Below are positions 45,593 through 53,776 of a stretch of DNA of 64,000 nt, piece by piece. The first letter of the stretch is position 1. Each line of letters opens with the position of its first letter. Under the pieces are notes generated by a model that was given only the letters and a program-made list of their open reading frames with translations, had not been told where the DNA came from and made no database searches. Position numbers and translations under genes: made by a program. The DNA comes from Kordia sp. TARA_039_SRF. Its GTDB lineage: Bacteria; Bacteroidota; Bacteroidia; Flavobacteriales; Flavobacteriaceae. Location: the NCBI GenBank assembly GCA_006383075.2, contig SMNH02000008.1, forward strand, positions 1 to 64,000, in the 5' to 3' direction.

Positions 45593-46378
45593 ATGAAAGC
45601 TCACACGAAATCCTTATTTTTATACAATGACTATAAAAACATGATTCGTTTGCAAATACATTGGACATACTTTTGGTGGTTTGTGTTAGGGTTTTTCATT
45701 GCAACCATTGTAGGCACGCAAACACACGAATTGGGACATATTGCGGTGGCAGAAAGTTTAGGGTATGAAACAAAACTCAATTATGGTAGTATGAGTTACA
45801 ATCACCAAGGATTTTCCAGGGATGAAGATGTAATTGCATGGCGAAAATTATTTGAAAAACATGGTGATTATGACAATTTCACCGATACGCAAAAACGAGT
45901 ATCAAATCTTCTATTCGATAAAATAAAGAAAAAATATCCTACCAATACTACATATAGCTTTTACATTACACTTGGCGGACCAGCACAAACAATTTTGACA
46001 TGTTTTATTGGACTTTTCATTTTAGCATATCGAACCAACAATCGGCAAGAGTATTTTAAATTACTGGATTGGTTTGCTGTTTTTCTATCACTGTTTATTT
46101 TGCGTGAAGTATTTAATACCGTAATGGCTGGCGCGAGTTATGTGATACAAGGCACTTCCTATTTTTCAGGCGACGAATTCCGTATTTCTCGGTATTTAGG
46201 ACTCAATTCGTGGACAATTCCAATACTGACAGCAATTTTAGGAGCTATCATTGCGAGTTTTGTCATCTTTATGATTGTTCCTAAAAAGTATCGTTTCTCC
46301 TTTATATTTGCTGGTTTTGTGGGAAGTATCAGCGGATATATTCTTTGGTTTGATTTTTTTGGTCCTTGGTTGTTTTAA
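45593..46378 (+). CDS. Membrane metalloprotease-like protein with HELGH motif
   Basis: A 261-residue membrane protein, starting at ATG 45593 or ATG 45641 (MIRLQIHWTYF); the later one leaves more room after the preceding terminator. HELGH lies in the first hydrophobic segment (H45, E46, H49 from the first start), then TLGGPAQTILTCFIGLF, whose GGPA resembles the motif after helix 2 of site-2 proteases (M50). There are about five membrane segments. The third M50 ligand (LDG) is not clear; LLDW and REVFN are the nearest. It sits between two lanthipeptide-like precursor genes, so processing or immunity is possible but unproven. Confidence 0.65.
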   Translation: MKAHTKSLFLYNDYKNMIRLQIHWTYFWWFVLGFFIATIVGTQTHELGHIAVAESLGYETKLNYGSMSYNHQGFSRDEDVIAWRKLFEKHGDYDNFTDTQKRVSNLLFDKIKKKYPTNTTYSFYITLGGPAQTILTCFIGLFILAYRTNNRQEYFKLLDWFAVFLSLFILREVFNTVMAGASYVIQGTSYFSGDEFRISRYLGLNSWTIPILTAILGAIIASFVIFMIVPKKYRFSFIFAGFVGSISGYILWFDFFGPWLF

Positions 46379-46508
46379 ATATTTACAAACAAGTTATTTA
46401 AACACGTATTAGTATCAGATACTTTATAAAGCATCAAAGCAGAACGTTTGTAATTTGATGATTTTCAGTTTAATTCGTATCAAATTATAAATCAAAAATT
46501 TTTTACTT

Positions 46509-46718
46509 ATGAAAAAACAACATCTTAAAAGCACACTCCGTGTTCACAAAATTAGTATTGCAAGCTTAAACAAGAATGAAATGGATGCTATCGTTGCAGG
46601 TGGGCCAAAACGTTCTATTCGACTCAATGGAGATTGTTTATATTCTAGAAACCATTACACGCAATGTACATCTGGAGATAAATACTCAAGGGCTTCTGTT
46701 TGTGTAGAATGTTCATAG
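46509..46718 (+). CDS. Class I lanthipeptide-like precursor
   Basis: A 69-residue peptide with leader MKKQHLKSTLRVHKISIASL and GG at residues 31-32 (DAIVAGG). The leader is longer before GG than in the neighbour at 45294 but keeps the K-ISI-x-x-L block. The core has four cysteines (C43, C53, C65, C68) and many Ser/Thr (CTSGDKYSRASVCVEC), better suited to lanthionine rings than its neighbour. It lies 130 bases after the HELGH gene, and no terminator between them was found, so the two might share a transcript. Confidence 0.65.
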   Translation: MKKQHLKSTLRVHKISIASLNKNEMDAIVAGGPKRSIRLNGDCLYSRNHYTQCTSGDKYSRASVCVECS

Positions 46719-46846
46719 TGACATATTTTAGCTCAATATTTCAAAAAAAGGACAGTATTTTAAAAGTGAACCGAAGTTCACTTTTTTAATTTTTTTATCT
46801 ACAAAAAGATTCCTAAAACGTTTTCGTTGATTATCTTTGACGTTCT

Positions 46847-47710
46847 ATGGAGAACATTAAAATAATAGAATGTCCACGCGATGCCATGCAAGGCATCAAG
46901 ATGTTTATTCCTACAGAAAAAAAAGTACAATACATTCAATCCTTACTGCGTGTTGGCTTTGATACGATTGATTTTGGAAGTTTTGTGTCACCAAAAGCCA
47001 TTCCACAAATGGTAGATACTGCCGAAGTGTTGTCAAAATTAGATTTGTCTACTACAGAAAGTAAATTGCTGGCAATTGTGGCGAATGTTCGTGGCGCACA
47101 TGATGCAAGTACGCATCCAGAAATTCAGTATTTGGGCTATCCGTTTTCAATTTCAGAAAACTTCCAGATGCGAAATACACATAAAACCATTGCACAATCC
47201 ATAGAAACCTTACAAGAAATTTTAAACATCGCTACCAAAACAGGAAAAGAAGTGGTGGCGTATCTTTCTATGGGATTTGGAAATCCATACGGCGACCCTT
47301 GGAATATGGAAATTGTGGGGCAATGGACAGAAAAACTCTCCAAAATGGGCGTTAAAATTTTATCGCTTTCTGATACAATTGGCTCTTCTACGCCAGATGT
47401 GATAGCATATTTGTATTCCAATCTCATTCCAAAATATCCAGACATAGAATTTGGTGCACATTTACACACCACACCAAGTTCATGGTATGAAAAAGTAGAC
47501 GCAGCTTACAAAGCAGGTTGCAGACGTTTTGATGGCGCTATTCAAGGATTTGGCGGTTGTCCCATGGCAAAAGACGAACTCACAGGAAATATGCCAACGG
47601 AAAAAATGGTTTCGTATTTCACTGCAGCAAAGGCAAACGCAAACATTCAAACCATGAGCTTTGAATCTGCCTATAACGAAGCTTCTAAGATTTTTAATTA
47701 TTATCATTAG
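46847..47710 (+). CDS. Hydroxymethylglutaryl-CoA lyase
   Basis: A 287-residue TIM-barrel enzyme cleaving HMG-CoA to acetyl-CoA and acetoacetate, the last step of leucine breakdown. Motifs: IIECPRDAMQGIK (metal and substrate Arg/Asp), DFGSFVSPKAIPQM, LSDTIGSSTP, FGAHLHTT (His ligands) and GFGGCPMA with the catalytic Cys. The ECPRD form in place of the textbook ...GPRDG... is a Bacteroidota variant. A TATCTTTG box at 46832-46839 lies 7 bases before ATG, with no clear upstream TTG. Single gene. Confidence 0.9.
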   Translation: MENIKIIECPRDAMQGIKMFIPTEKKVQYIQSLLRVGFDTIDFGSFVSPKAIPQMVDTAEVLSKLDLSTTESKLLAIVANVRGAHDASTHPEIQYLGYPFSISENFQMRNTHKTIAQSIETLQEILNIATKTGKEVVAYLSMGFGNPYGDPWNMEIVGQWTEKLSKMGVKILSLSDTIGSSTPDVIAYLYSNLIPKYPDIEFGAHLHTTPSSWYEKVDAAYKAGCRRFDGAIQGFGGCPMAKDELTGNMPTEKMVSYFTAAKANANIQTMSFESAYNEASKIFNYYH

Positions 47711-47803
47711 TAGAGGAGAAGTTTATAAGGTTAGTTGTTTAACTTTCAAACAAATCGTCAAAAAGCAAATAGCTAAAACTCTGTAACAACCAAAAAAAAG
47801 TAG

Positions 47804-47811
47804 TATATTTG
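47804..47811 (+). promoter_or_regulatory. -7 box of guaB
   Basis: TATATTTG at 47804-47811 matches TAnnTTTG and ends 25 bases before ATG 47837. The upstream box is weak (CTG at 47781-47783). Confidence 0.5.
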
Positions 47812-47836
47812 CACGCAATTATATTTTAATTGCACA

Positions 47837-49318
47837 ATGACAGCACACAACAACAAAATTCTGGGCGAAGGGTTAACTTACGACGATGTCTTACTCGTTC
47901 CTGCGTTTTCAGAAGTTCTTCCAAGAGAAGTCAACATCCAAACAAAATTTACAAGAAACATCACGATTAATGTACCAATCATTTCAGCAGCGATGGACAC
48001 GGTAACGGAATCGGCAATGGCAATCGCAATGGCGCGTGAAGGCGGAATCGGCGTTTTACATAAAAACATGACGATTGAGCGACAAGCCCAAAAAGTACGT
48101 AGAGTAAAACGTGCAGAAAGCGGTATGATTCTCGATCCTGTAACTTTGCCACTTACGGCAACTGTTGCAGATGCCAATGCGAGTATGAAAGAGCACAGTA
48201 TTGGCGGAATTCCAATTGTAGATGACAAAGGAATTTTGAAAGGTATTGTTACCAACAGAGATTTGCGTTTTGAGCACAATAGCAGACGTCCAATTGTGGA
48301 AGTGATGACTAGTGAACAAGATGGATTGGTCACTTCTTCTGAAGGAACATCGTTAAAAGATGCTGAAATTATTCTGCAAAAACACAAAATTGAAAAACTC
48401 TTAATTGTAGACGATTCGTATAAATTAAAAGGATTGATTACGTTTAGAGATATCACTAAAGTCACACAAAAACCAATTGCAAATAAAGACTCGTACGGAC
48501 GTTTGCGCGTGGCAGCCGCTTTAGGAGTTACGGCAGATGCGGTTGATAGGGCAGAAGCACTAGTAAAAGCGGGCGTAGATGCAGTGGTAATTGATACGGC
48601 GCACGGACATACCAAAGGTGTGGTAACTGTGTTAAAAGAGGTAAAAGCAAAATTTCCAGACTTGGAAGTTATTGTAGGGAACATTGCTACAGGTGCTGCC
48701 GCAAAATATTTGGTAGAAGCTGGCGCAGATGCTGTCAAAGTTGGAATTGGTCCAGGTTCTATTTGTACAACACGTGTTGTGGCTGGTGTTGGATTTCCTC
48801 AGTTTTCAGCGGTTTTGGAAGTTGCGGCAGCGATCAAAGGAAGTGGCGTTCCTGTCATTGCTGATGGTGGAATTCGTTACACAGGTGATATTCCAAAAGC
48901 AATAGCTGCGGGAGCTGATTCTGTGATGTTAGGTTCATTATTAGCTGGAACCAAAGAATCGCCAGGAGAAACAATAATTTACGAGGGAAGAAAATTCAAA
49001 TCGTATCGTGGAATGGGTTCTGTAGAAGCCATGAAACAAGGTTCGAAAGACAGGTATTTTCAAGATGTTGAAGCCGATATTAAAAAGCTTGTGCCAGAAG
49101 GAATTGTTGGTCGCGTACCGTACAAAGGAAATTTGGACGAGAGTATTCATCAATTTATTGGCGGATTGCGCGCAGGAATGGGTTATTGTGGAGCTAAAGA
49201 TATTGAAGCACTCAAAGAAAACGGACAATTCGTACGTATTACTTCAAGTGGAATCAACGAAAGTCACCCACATGATGTTGCCATTACGAAAGAAGCGCCA
49301 AACTATTCAAGAAGATAA
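47837..49318 (+). CDS. guaB: IMP dehydrogenase
   Basis: A 493-residue enzyme oxidising IMP to XMP, the committed step to guanine nucleotides. The barrel starts with [17 protein letters not shown]. Two CBS domains are inserted (about residues 95-210), with [16 protein letters not shown] and [14 protein letters not shown]. The active-site loop GPGSICTTR holds the catalytic Cys; the flap Arg-Tyr and GMGSVEAM follow. Complete, standard length. Own promoter box and terminator. Confidence 0.97.
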   Translation: MTAHNNKILGEGLTYDDVLLVPAFSEVLPREVNIQTKFTRNITINVPIISAAMDTVTESAMAIAMAREGGIGVLHKNMTIERQAQKVRRVKRAESGMILDPVTLPLTATVADANASMKEHSIGGIPIVDDKGILKGIVTNRDLRFEHNSRRPIVEVMTSEQDGLVTSSEGTSLKDAEIILQKHKIEKLLIVDDSYKLKGLITFRDITKVTQKPIANKDSYGRLRVAAALGVTADAVDRAEALVKAGVDAVVIDTAHGHTKGVVTVLKEVKAKFPDLEVIVGNIATGAAAKYLVEAGADAVKVGIGPGSICTTRVVAGVGFPQFSAVLEVAAAIKGSGVPVIADGGIRYTGDIPKAIAAGADSVMLGSLLAGTKESPGETIIYEGRKFKSYRGMGSVEAMKQGSKDRYFQDVEADIKKLVPEGIVGRVPYKGNLDESIHQFIGGLRAGMGYCGAKDIEALKENGQFVRITSSGINESHPHDVAITKEAPNYSRR

Positions 49319-49336
49319 ATTTATCAATACATAACA

Positions 49337-49378
49337 TAAAAAAGGCTGTCATTCTCAAAGAAAAATGACAGCCTTTAT
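49337..49378. terminator. Bidirectional terminator after guaB
   Basis: AAAGGCTGTCATT (49341-49353) pairs with AATGACAGCCTTT (49364-49376). It serves guaB and the converging precursor-peptide gene. Confidence 0.85.
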
Positions 49379-49396
49379 CGTTATACTAAAGTCCTC

Positions 49397-49594
49397 TTAT
49401 GGTTCTGTAGTTGTTGGTGCACATTGAATTGCACAAACTCCCTGATAGCTTGTTTGTACTCCGTAACATAAATCTACAAAGCGACTTGTGTAAATGTCAG
49501 AAGTTCCTGTTCCTCCTTTTGCTGCTTTTTCAGAAAGTGACGAAATGGTTCTTTTTTGTAGGGTTAAACCATTTTTCAAATTTCTTTTTTTCAT
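49397..49594 (-). CDS. Class I lanthipeptide-like precursor
   Basis: A 65-residue peptide. The leader MKKRNLKNGLTLQKRTISSL has the same MKK-x-LK...K-x-TIS block as the neighbours, and GG at residues 27-28 (AAKGG). The core is rich in Ser/Thr and has three cysteines (C43, C54, C58; ends CAIQCAPTTTEP). It stands alone, converging on guaB. On the minus strand a TATCTTTA box about 45 bases upstream may be its promoter. Confidence 0.7.
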   Translation of the reverse strand: MKKRNLKNGLTLQKRTISSLSEKAAKGGTGTSDIYTSRFVDLCYGVQTSYQGVCAIQCAPTTTEP

Positions 49595-49737
49595 AATCTT
49601 AAAAATTTAATAGTTAATTAATTTTGGACATTTCCTTAAAGATACCAAATCAATATGGCTAATGAAAAAAATAATGGTTGAGAAACCAGAAAAACTTCCT
49701 CAAATTAATGAATTTGACATCAAAATACGTCATAAAA

Positions 49738-49770
49738 AAAGCCTTGTATTTGTTTAAAATACAAGGCTTT
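49738..49770 (-). terminator. Terminator of the OmpH/Skp gene
   Basis: AAAGCCTTGTATT (49738-49750) pairs with AATACAAGGCTTT (49758-49770). The T-run is on the minus strand, 19 bases after the gene's stop. Confidence 0.85.
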
Positions 49771-49789
49771 ATCATTATGTAATTATAGA

Positions 49790-50311
49790 TTATTTCTTTT
49801 CGTCTATTTTGAGTCCAAGTTTAGCGGCAGTTTTTAACGTAATATCATATTGTGGATCTATGTACGCCAATTCATTTCCGTCAAGCGTAAAAACTTGTGT
49901 ATATTTTTCTTCTTTAGAAACGGCTGCTACAGCGTCACCTACCTTTTTGTACAACGGGCGCATCAATTCATCTTGTTTTAATTGTACCAATTGCACAGCA
50001 TTTTGACGAAACTTTTGAATATCGTTCTCTAAGTCGAAAATTTCTTTCTGTTTTTTCTTTTTAGCTTCGTCTGTCATGTTTGCAAAAGCAGCATTGGCAG
50101 CTTCTACTTCTTTTCCGTATGCATCTAGTTTTGCTTTTAAATCGGCTTGTAACTCTTTTTCATACGCTTCCATACCTTTTTGAACTTCTGCAATTTCTGG
50201 TAATTTAGAAACAAGAACATTGATATTAACAGTACCAACTTTTGTTTGAGCGGAAACTGTGTAGGAACAAAATACAATAGCGAATGTGTAGAGTAAATGT
50301 TTAATTTTCAT
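49790..50311 (-). CDS. OmpH/Skp family periplasmic chaperone
   Basis: A 173-residue exported protein. Met 50311 starts the signal peptide (MKIKHLLYTFAIVF to VSAQT). The mature start VGTVNINVLVSKLPEI and the long charged helical arms (EVQKGMEAYEKELQADLKAK, ANMTDEAKKKKQKEIFDLEND) are the Skp trimer tentacles. The end LAYIDPQYDITLKTAAKLGL is the family's closing strand region. It holds unfolded outer-membrane proteins in the periplasm. The gene stands apart from bamA here. Confidence 0.88.
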   Translation of the reverse strand: MKIKHLLYTFAIVFCSYTVSAQTKVGTVNINVLVSKLPEIAEVQKGMEAYEKELQADLKAKLDAYGKEVEAANAAFANMTDEAKKKKQKEIFDLENDIQKFRQNAVQLVQLKQDELMRPLYKKVGDAVAAVSKEEKYTQVFTLDGNELAYIDPQYDITLKTAAKLGLKIDEKK

Positions 50312-50471
50312 CAGATTAAATTTTTTATTTTTCAAAGTTGGCTAAAGTAATGAAAACATCATACCAAAAAAACAAACTTGCAGAAAATTAACGTTTTTAA
50401 AGTGATTTTTTTACGAATTGAAACCGATATTAATTGTTGAAACAGCGTGAAATTAATGATACGTAACAAAA

Positions 50472-50705
50472 TCATTCTACACGTTGTCCGCGATGCGGTT
50501 GTAATTTTTCTCGCATAAATGGCACATCTTCCTCGTTGATAATCATGGTGGCAGCAGCGTGCATTTCGGAGAATTCTACCACTTTAATAGCTTCTCCGTG
50601 TCTGTTTTCCATTTTGATAAAATCGTGTAAATGTATACAATGATGTTCGGCAGTACGTTTTCCGTTTGGTCCTCTAAAATCCCAAATAAGTTTCACTTTT
50701 CCCAT
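50472..50705 (-). CDS. Small conserved hypothetical protein
   Basis: A 77-residue cytoplasmic protein starting at Met 50705 (MGKVKLIWDFRGPNGKRTAEHHCIHL, in outline); a longer frame to 50741 is unlikely. It has no signal or membrane segment. The middle has HHCIHLHDFIKMENRH and a MHAAATMIINEED segment. It looks like a compact globular protein I have seen in Flavobacteriaceae, but I cannot name a family or function. Confidence 0.65.
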   Translation of the reverse strand: MGKVKLIWDFRGPNGKRTAEHHCIHLHDFIKMENRHGEAIKVVEFSEMHAAATMIINEEDVPFMREKLQPHRGQRVE

Positions 50706-50757
50706 GTTTCTTTTTTTGCAAAAATACGTATCTAAAATCAAAAGAAACTAAAAATAA

Positions 50758-50890
50758 AGAGACTCTCTAAAAAGTTTTAGAAGTGTCATTCTGAGCTTGA
50801 CTCAGAATCTCATCGTTTTGATTCTTAACTGTTATGAGAAACCAAATCAAGTTTAGTTTGACGAAATTTATACTTTTTTAGAAAGTCTCT
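50758..50890. repeat. Palindromic element, family B copy 3 (with outer stem)
   Basis: Outer arms AGAGACTCTCTAAAAAGT (50758-50775) and 50872-50890 are nearly perfect inverted repeats. Inside: GTCA (50785) and TGAC (50859-50862), the hairpin ATTCTGAG-CTTGA-CTCAGAAT, TCTCAT/ATGAGA, and a second hairpin AAACCAAA-TCAAG-TTTAGTTT. Same order as at 39309. Confidence 0.8.
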
Positions 50891-50912
50891 TGTAATAAGT
50901 ATTGTAATACTA

Positions 50913-51065
50913 TTACTTTGTTGGACAATCGTCAGTTGCACACATTGGACACACTGTGTTAAATTCAGATTCGCCTCGTCTTGGTGCAGCTAATCCTCCG
51001 TGAATTTCAAATTTTGAAATAGAAATTTTGTTTAATTGTAAACTTTGTAATTTTTGTTTTTTCAT
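50913..51065 (-). CDS. Short lanthipeptide-like precursor (50 residues)
   Basis: A 50-residue peptide starting at the ATG at 51065. The leader MKKQKLQSLQLNKISISKF leads to GG at residues 23-24 (EIHGG). This fits the same family as the peptides at 45294, 46509 and 49397. The core of 26 residues has three cysteines (C39, C42, C47; CPMCATDDCPTK) and few Ser/Thr. A perfect 15-base palindrome lies 55 bases upstream (51120-51134). It is between a palindromic element and the phosphatase fusion gene. Confidence 0.65.
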   Translation of the reverse strand: MKKQKLQSLQLNKISISKFEIHGGLAAPRRGESEFNTVCPMCATDDCPTK

Positions 51066-51119
51066 GATTTTAAATTTTAAGTTAATCCTTAAAATTATAG
51101 AAGTTCATGATTTTTGTGG

Positions 51120-51134
51120 TACGGTATTACCGTA
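51120..51134. promoter_or_regulatory. Perfect palindrome TACGGTA-T-TACCGTA
   Basis: Seven plus seven bases around one T, located in the gap between the phosphatase stop (51152) and the precursor start (51065). Its position 55 bases upstream of the peptide ATG on the minus strand would suit an operator. No regulator is identified. Confidence 0.4.
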
Positions 51135-51151
51135 TTTCTTTCCATTTATAA

Positions 51152-52402
51152 TTACGACATTTTCCGTACAGGTTCAGGAAACAAAGCTTCAAACGTATTC
51201 AACACTTCATACGCATTTTCGCAAATTCCTTGTGTTGGGTGATGGTTGGAAGCGTAATTCCAGCGTAAAGCAATAATACTTTTGTACACATCCACAAACG
51301 GAATATCTGTATTCACATAATATTTATAATATAAATACAACGCCGTAACTGTTACGGAACGACTTCCACCGTCATGACAATGAATGATTAAATTCCCTTG
51401 CGCGTAAAAATTGACCAATCCGTCCGCTTTTTGTTGCGTTGGCGATGGAAAATTTAGCAATTGTTCTGCTTCTTGCACAGCTGCGACTAAGGTCATGATA
51501 TCATTGTCACTACCGTCAATCAAGCCGACTTTGCTAAGCTGATTCAAATAATAATTTTCATTAGGAGCTTTTTCAAAAGGTAACGCCGAGCGTTTGTCTA
51601 TTTGTGGGTCAGAAAACGGAATTTGCAAATCCTTCTTATCATTTACATCATAGGCAACATTCAAAATAGCTGCAATTTGGTTATCGATAATCGCTTGTTC
51701 ATTCAACAAAAAACTCGCTCCTACAAAAATATATTGCTCCGTTAATCCTTCAGGAACATGCGCTTTTGGAACCTGAAAAATACAGGTCATTGCCTGATTT
51801 GGAAAGTTTCCTGCGGGAATTGGAGCTTGTGTTCCAAACAATTCACGCGGATCAATCGTTTGCAATTTCTCACAAAATGATTTTTCAATAGGATCAACAA
51901 TTGTTTGGTCGGTATCACCGTACATCAATAATTGCGGAATTTGTGTCAGTGTATAGGTTGTATCTCCGTTATACGTAAGTTTCCAAACCAAATCAAAACA
52001 GCTTTCTGGCCAAAGGCTTGTAGGAACTTCTTTGGCGCCAAACGCATTGGCAATGGCTTCAATATTGGTGTGTTGCCATGCAATTGCAATGACAGAATCA
52101 TTGTACGTATCGTCATTCAAAATATGTGTAACCATATCTTGATACTGATATTTTAAAAAGGAATCGTGAATTTTCTTTTTTAATCGCTCAGCCAATGGCG
52201 TAACGGTTTCTACGGGACGTTTACTCGGACTTTTCAATCCGACACCAGCGGCAAAAATATGATGTATGTCACCAAAATTTGCAGGTACATAATAGGAGAG
52301 TGCAGCGGCTCTTTCGTAACCTTTGGTTGATAAGTTTTCATTAGAAGAATCCGCAGGTTTTTCTGCGTGACGTATAATTAAAATTTCTTTCGGATATCCC
52401 AT
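51152..52402 (-). CDS. Histidine phosphatase / cysteine phosphatase fusion
   Basis: A 416-residue cytoplasmic protein with two phosphatase-like parts. The N-terminus (1 to about 200) is a histidine phosphatase: RHAEKP with R11-H12, SKRPVETVTPLAERL, and the second His in AWQHTN. The C-terminus (about 235-410) is like dual-specificity/tyrosine phosphatases, with a CX5R loop HCHDGGSRS (C342, R348), and upstream ILNVAYDVND as in their first strand. The fusion is unusual to me. Both sites seem intact. Substrate unknown. The neighbour upstream is divergent. Confidence 0.7.
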   Translation of the reverse strand: MGYPKEILIIRHAEKPADSSNENLSTKGYERAAALSYYVPANFGDIHHIFAAGVGLKSPSKRPVETVTPLAERLKKKIHDSFLKYQYQDMVTHILNDDTYNDSVIAIAWQHTNIEAIANAFGAKEVPTSLWPESCFDLVWKLTYNGDTTYTLTQIPQLLMYGDTDQTIVDPIEKSFCEKLQTIDPRELFGTQAPIPAGNFPNQAMTCIFQVPKAHVPEGLTEQYIFVGASFLLNEQAIIDNQIAAILNVAYDVNDKKDLQIPFSDPQIDKRSALPFEKAPNENYYLNQLSKVGLIDGSDNDIMTLVAAVQEAEQLLNFPSPTQQKADGLVNFYAQGNLIIHCHDGGSRSVTVTALYLYYKYYVNTDIPFVDVYKSIIALRWNYASNHHPTQGICENAYEVLNTFEALFPEPVRKMS

Positions 52403-52571
52403 TCGAATTATTTTTCCCTAAAAGTAGCAAAATATCTGAAAGTGATGTTAGCGTAGTTTCACGTAATTTTGTCAAGTGAAGAAAACAATTCCACAAATCA
52501 AAATTCATACATTTACGCTTGAAAAGCGATACACTTCTTTTCTACATTTATCAAGAAATAAAATAATGCCC

Positions 52572-53585
52572 ATGAAAAAACAACATTTCTTTTTACTTTG
52601 TTTACTGGTTCAGTGGAGTTTTGGACAAACTACCAATACAACGACCAAAAGCAATAGCATATTTAATGACTTTTATCCAATTGCAGTAAAGCCATCATTA
52701 GGTTATTTATCAAACCTAAATGCGGAAGAAGATATATTGCTTGATGCGAAACCAACGGTATATTATAGTGTTGTGAATAATATTATTGAAAATATGCAAT
52801 CGGAAGAAAACAAAGCAGGAAATGCTTTTTACATGAGCTTTCAACCGCATATTCGGATGTATGCAGAAAACTCAAAACCTGTAAAAATGCCTTCGTATCG
52901 TGTATTATTTGGTTGGCAACACATGATAAAAACGAAAAGTAACAACTTTTTTACGTGGGCAATAGAAAGCGGGCATTATTCTAACGGACAATCGGGTTGT
53001 GCCTTCCTTTCGGGAGAAGATGACGAATCGATGGCATGTATGGATTCACATGCCATGATTACAGACCAAAGCAATCTTTCGCAATTATTGAACAGAGCCA
53101 ACGGAAACTTTTCCACCAATACGACAAAACTTTCGTTGAATTTTCGGTTCAACGAACTGAATACAGCCAATGAACCGTATAAAATTCACTCGTTTACGAC
53201 GTCTTATGAACTATATCACAATCGTTTTTTTGGAATGTTTAAAGTTGGCGGTTATACCGATTTTGACATTAGTATTTATGGCAGACATCGTTTTGGATTG
53301 GGCTATGAATATGTACATCAATGGAAACCAAAATTGCGCTATTCTTTAGAACAAAAAATTGAACTTATCCATGGAGCGCATCCTTTTGTAGAACCGCTGC
53401 GAAGTGAAACGACATTTACCATTTATCCATTCAATCGCAACATCGGATTCTTTGGGACGTACGTGTACGGACACGATAATTACAATCTCCGTTTCGTAGA
53501 TTCAGGTCATCAAATCGGATTTGGCGTCAGCTGGGATTTATTTCAACCTTTTCAAATTACGAGAGCTAAAACTACAGATTTGTAA
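52572..53585 (+). CDS. Outer-membrane barrel, phospholipase A-like
   Basis: A 337-residue exported protein. Met 52572 (or 52566) starts the signal peptide (FFLLCLLVQWSFGQ). The body has alternating strands and aromatic ends as in an outer-membrane barrel. WAIESGHYSNGQSG resembles the His-x-Ser-Asn-Gly catalytic motif of outer-membrane phospholipase A, and YGHDNYNLRF near the C-terminus resembles that family's late YxxxxxDYN strand. A CAF-x-C pair-like Cys set (SGCAF, SMACMDSH) may form a disulfide. The family call is tentative. Confidence 0.5.
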   Translation: MKKQHFFLLCLLVQWSFGQTTNTTTKSNSIFNDFYPIAVKPSLGYLSNLNAEEDILLDAKPTVYYSVVNNIIENMQSEENKAGNAFYMSFQPHIRMYAENSKPVKMPSYRVLFGWQHMIKTKSNNFFTWAIESGHYSNGQSGCAFLSGEDDESMACMDSHAMITDQSNLSQLLNRANGNFSTNTTKLSLNFRFNELNTANEPYKIHSFTTSYELYHNRFFGMFKVGGYTDFDISIYGRHRFGLGYEYVHQWKPKLRYSLEQKIELIHGAHPFVEPLRSETTFTIYPFNRNIGFFGTYVYGHDNYNLRFVDSGHQIGFGVSWDLFQPFQITRAKTTDL

Positions 53586-53639
53586 TTTTTCTTTTAAGTT
53601 GAGGTGTTTGGTGTTAGTTAGATTCATGGTTATTTGTTT

Positions 53640-53725
53640 TCTGTTATTTGTTATTCGTCGAAAACAACAAATAACCCAAAAACAAGTCGCCAAACCCAAC
53701 ACCTAAAACCCAACACCCAAAACCT
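53640..53725. repeat. AC-rich low-complexity tract
   Basis: Repeated phrases such as CAACACCTAAAACCCAACACCC (split by small changes) occupy about 53685-53725, preceded by a T-rich and A-rich palindromic-like run (TTATTTG at 53634-53655 and CAAATAACC at 53668-53680). Similar phrases are at 12340-12373. The minus strand carries several GGG/GG tracts. Confidence 0.5.
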
Positions 53726-53736
53726 GAATAAAAAAG

Positions 53737-53767
53737 TTGTAATAGCGATGCGAGAGTGTTATTTTTG
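53737..53767 (+). promoter_or_regulatory. Promoter of the uvrD-like helicase gene
   Basis: TTG at 53737-53739, a 20-base spacer, and TATTTTTG at 53760-53767. It ends 9 bases before ATG 53777, which supports that start. Confidence 0.65.
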
Positions 53768-53776
53768 AGGTTACTT

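Noticed and set aside
47878-48738. Long open frame of 286 codons on the minus strand opposite guaB
   Set aside because: It is the antisense shadow of a strongly conserved gene; low-complexity Ser/Thr/Ile content and no recognisable motif.
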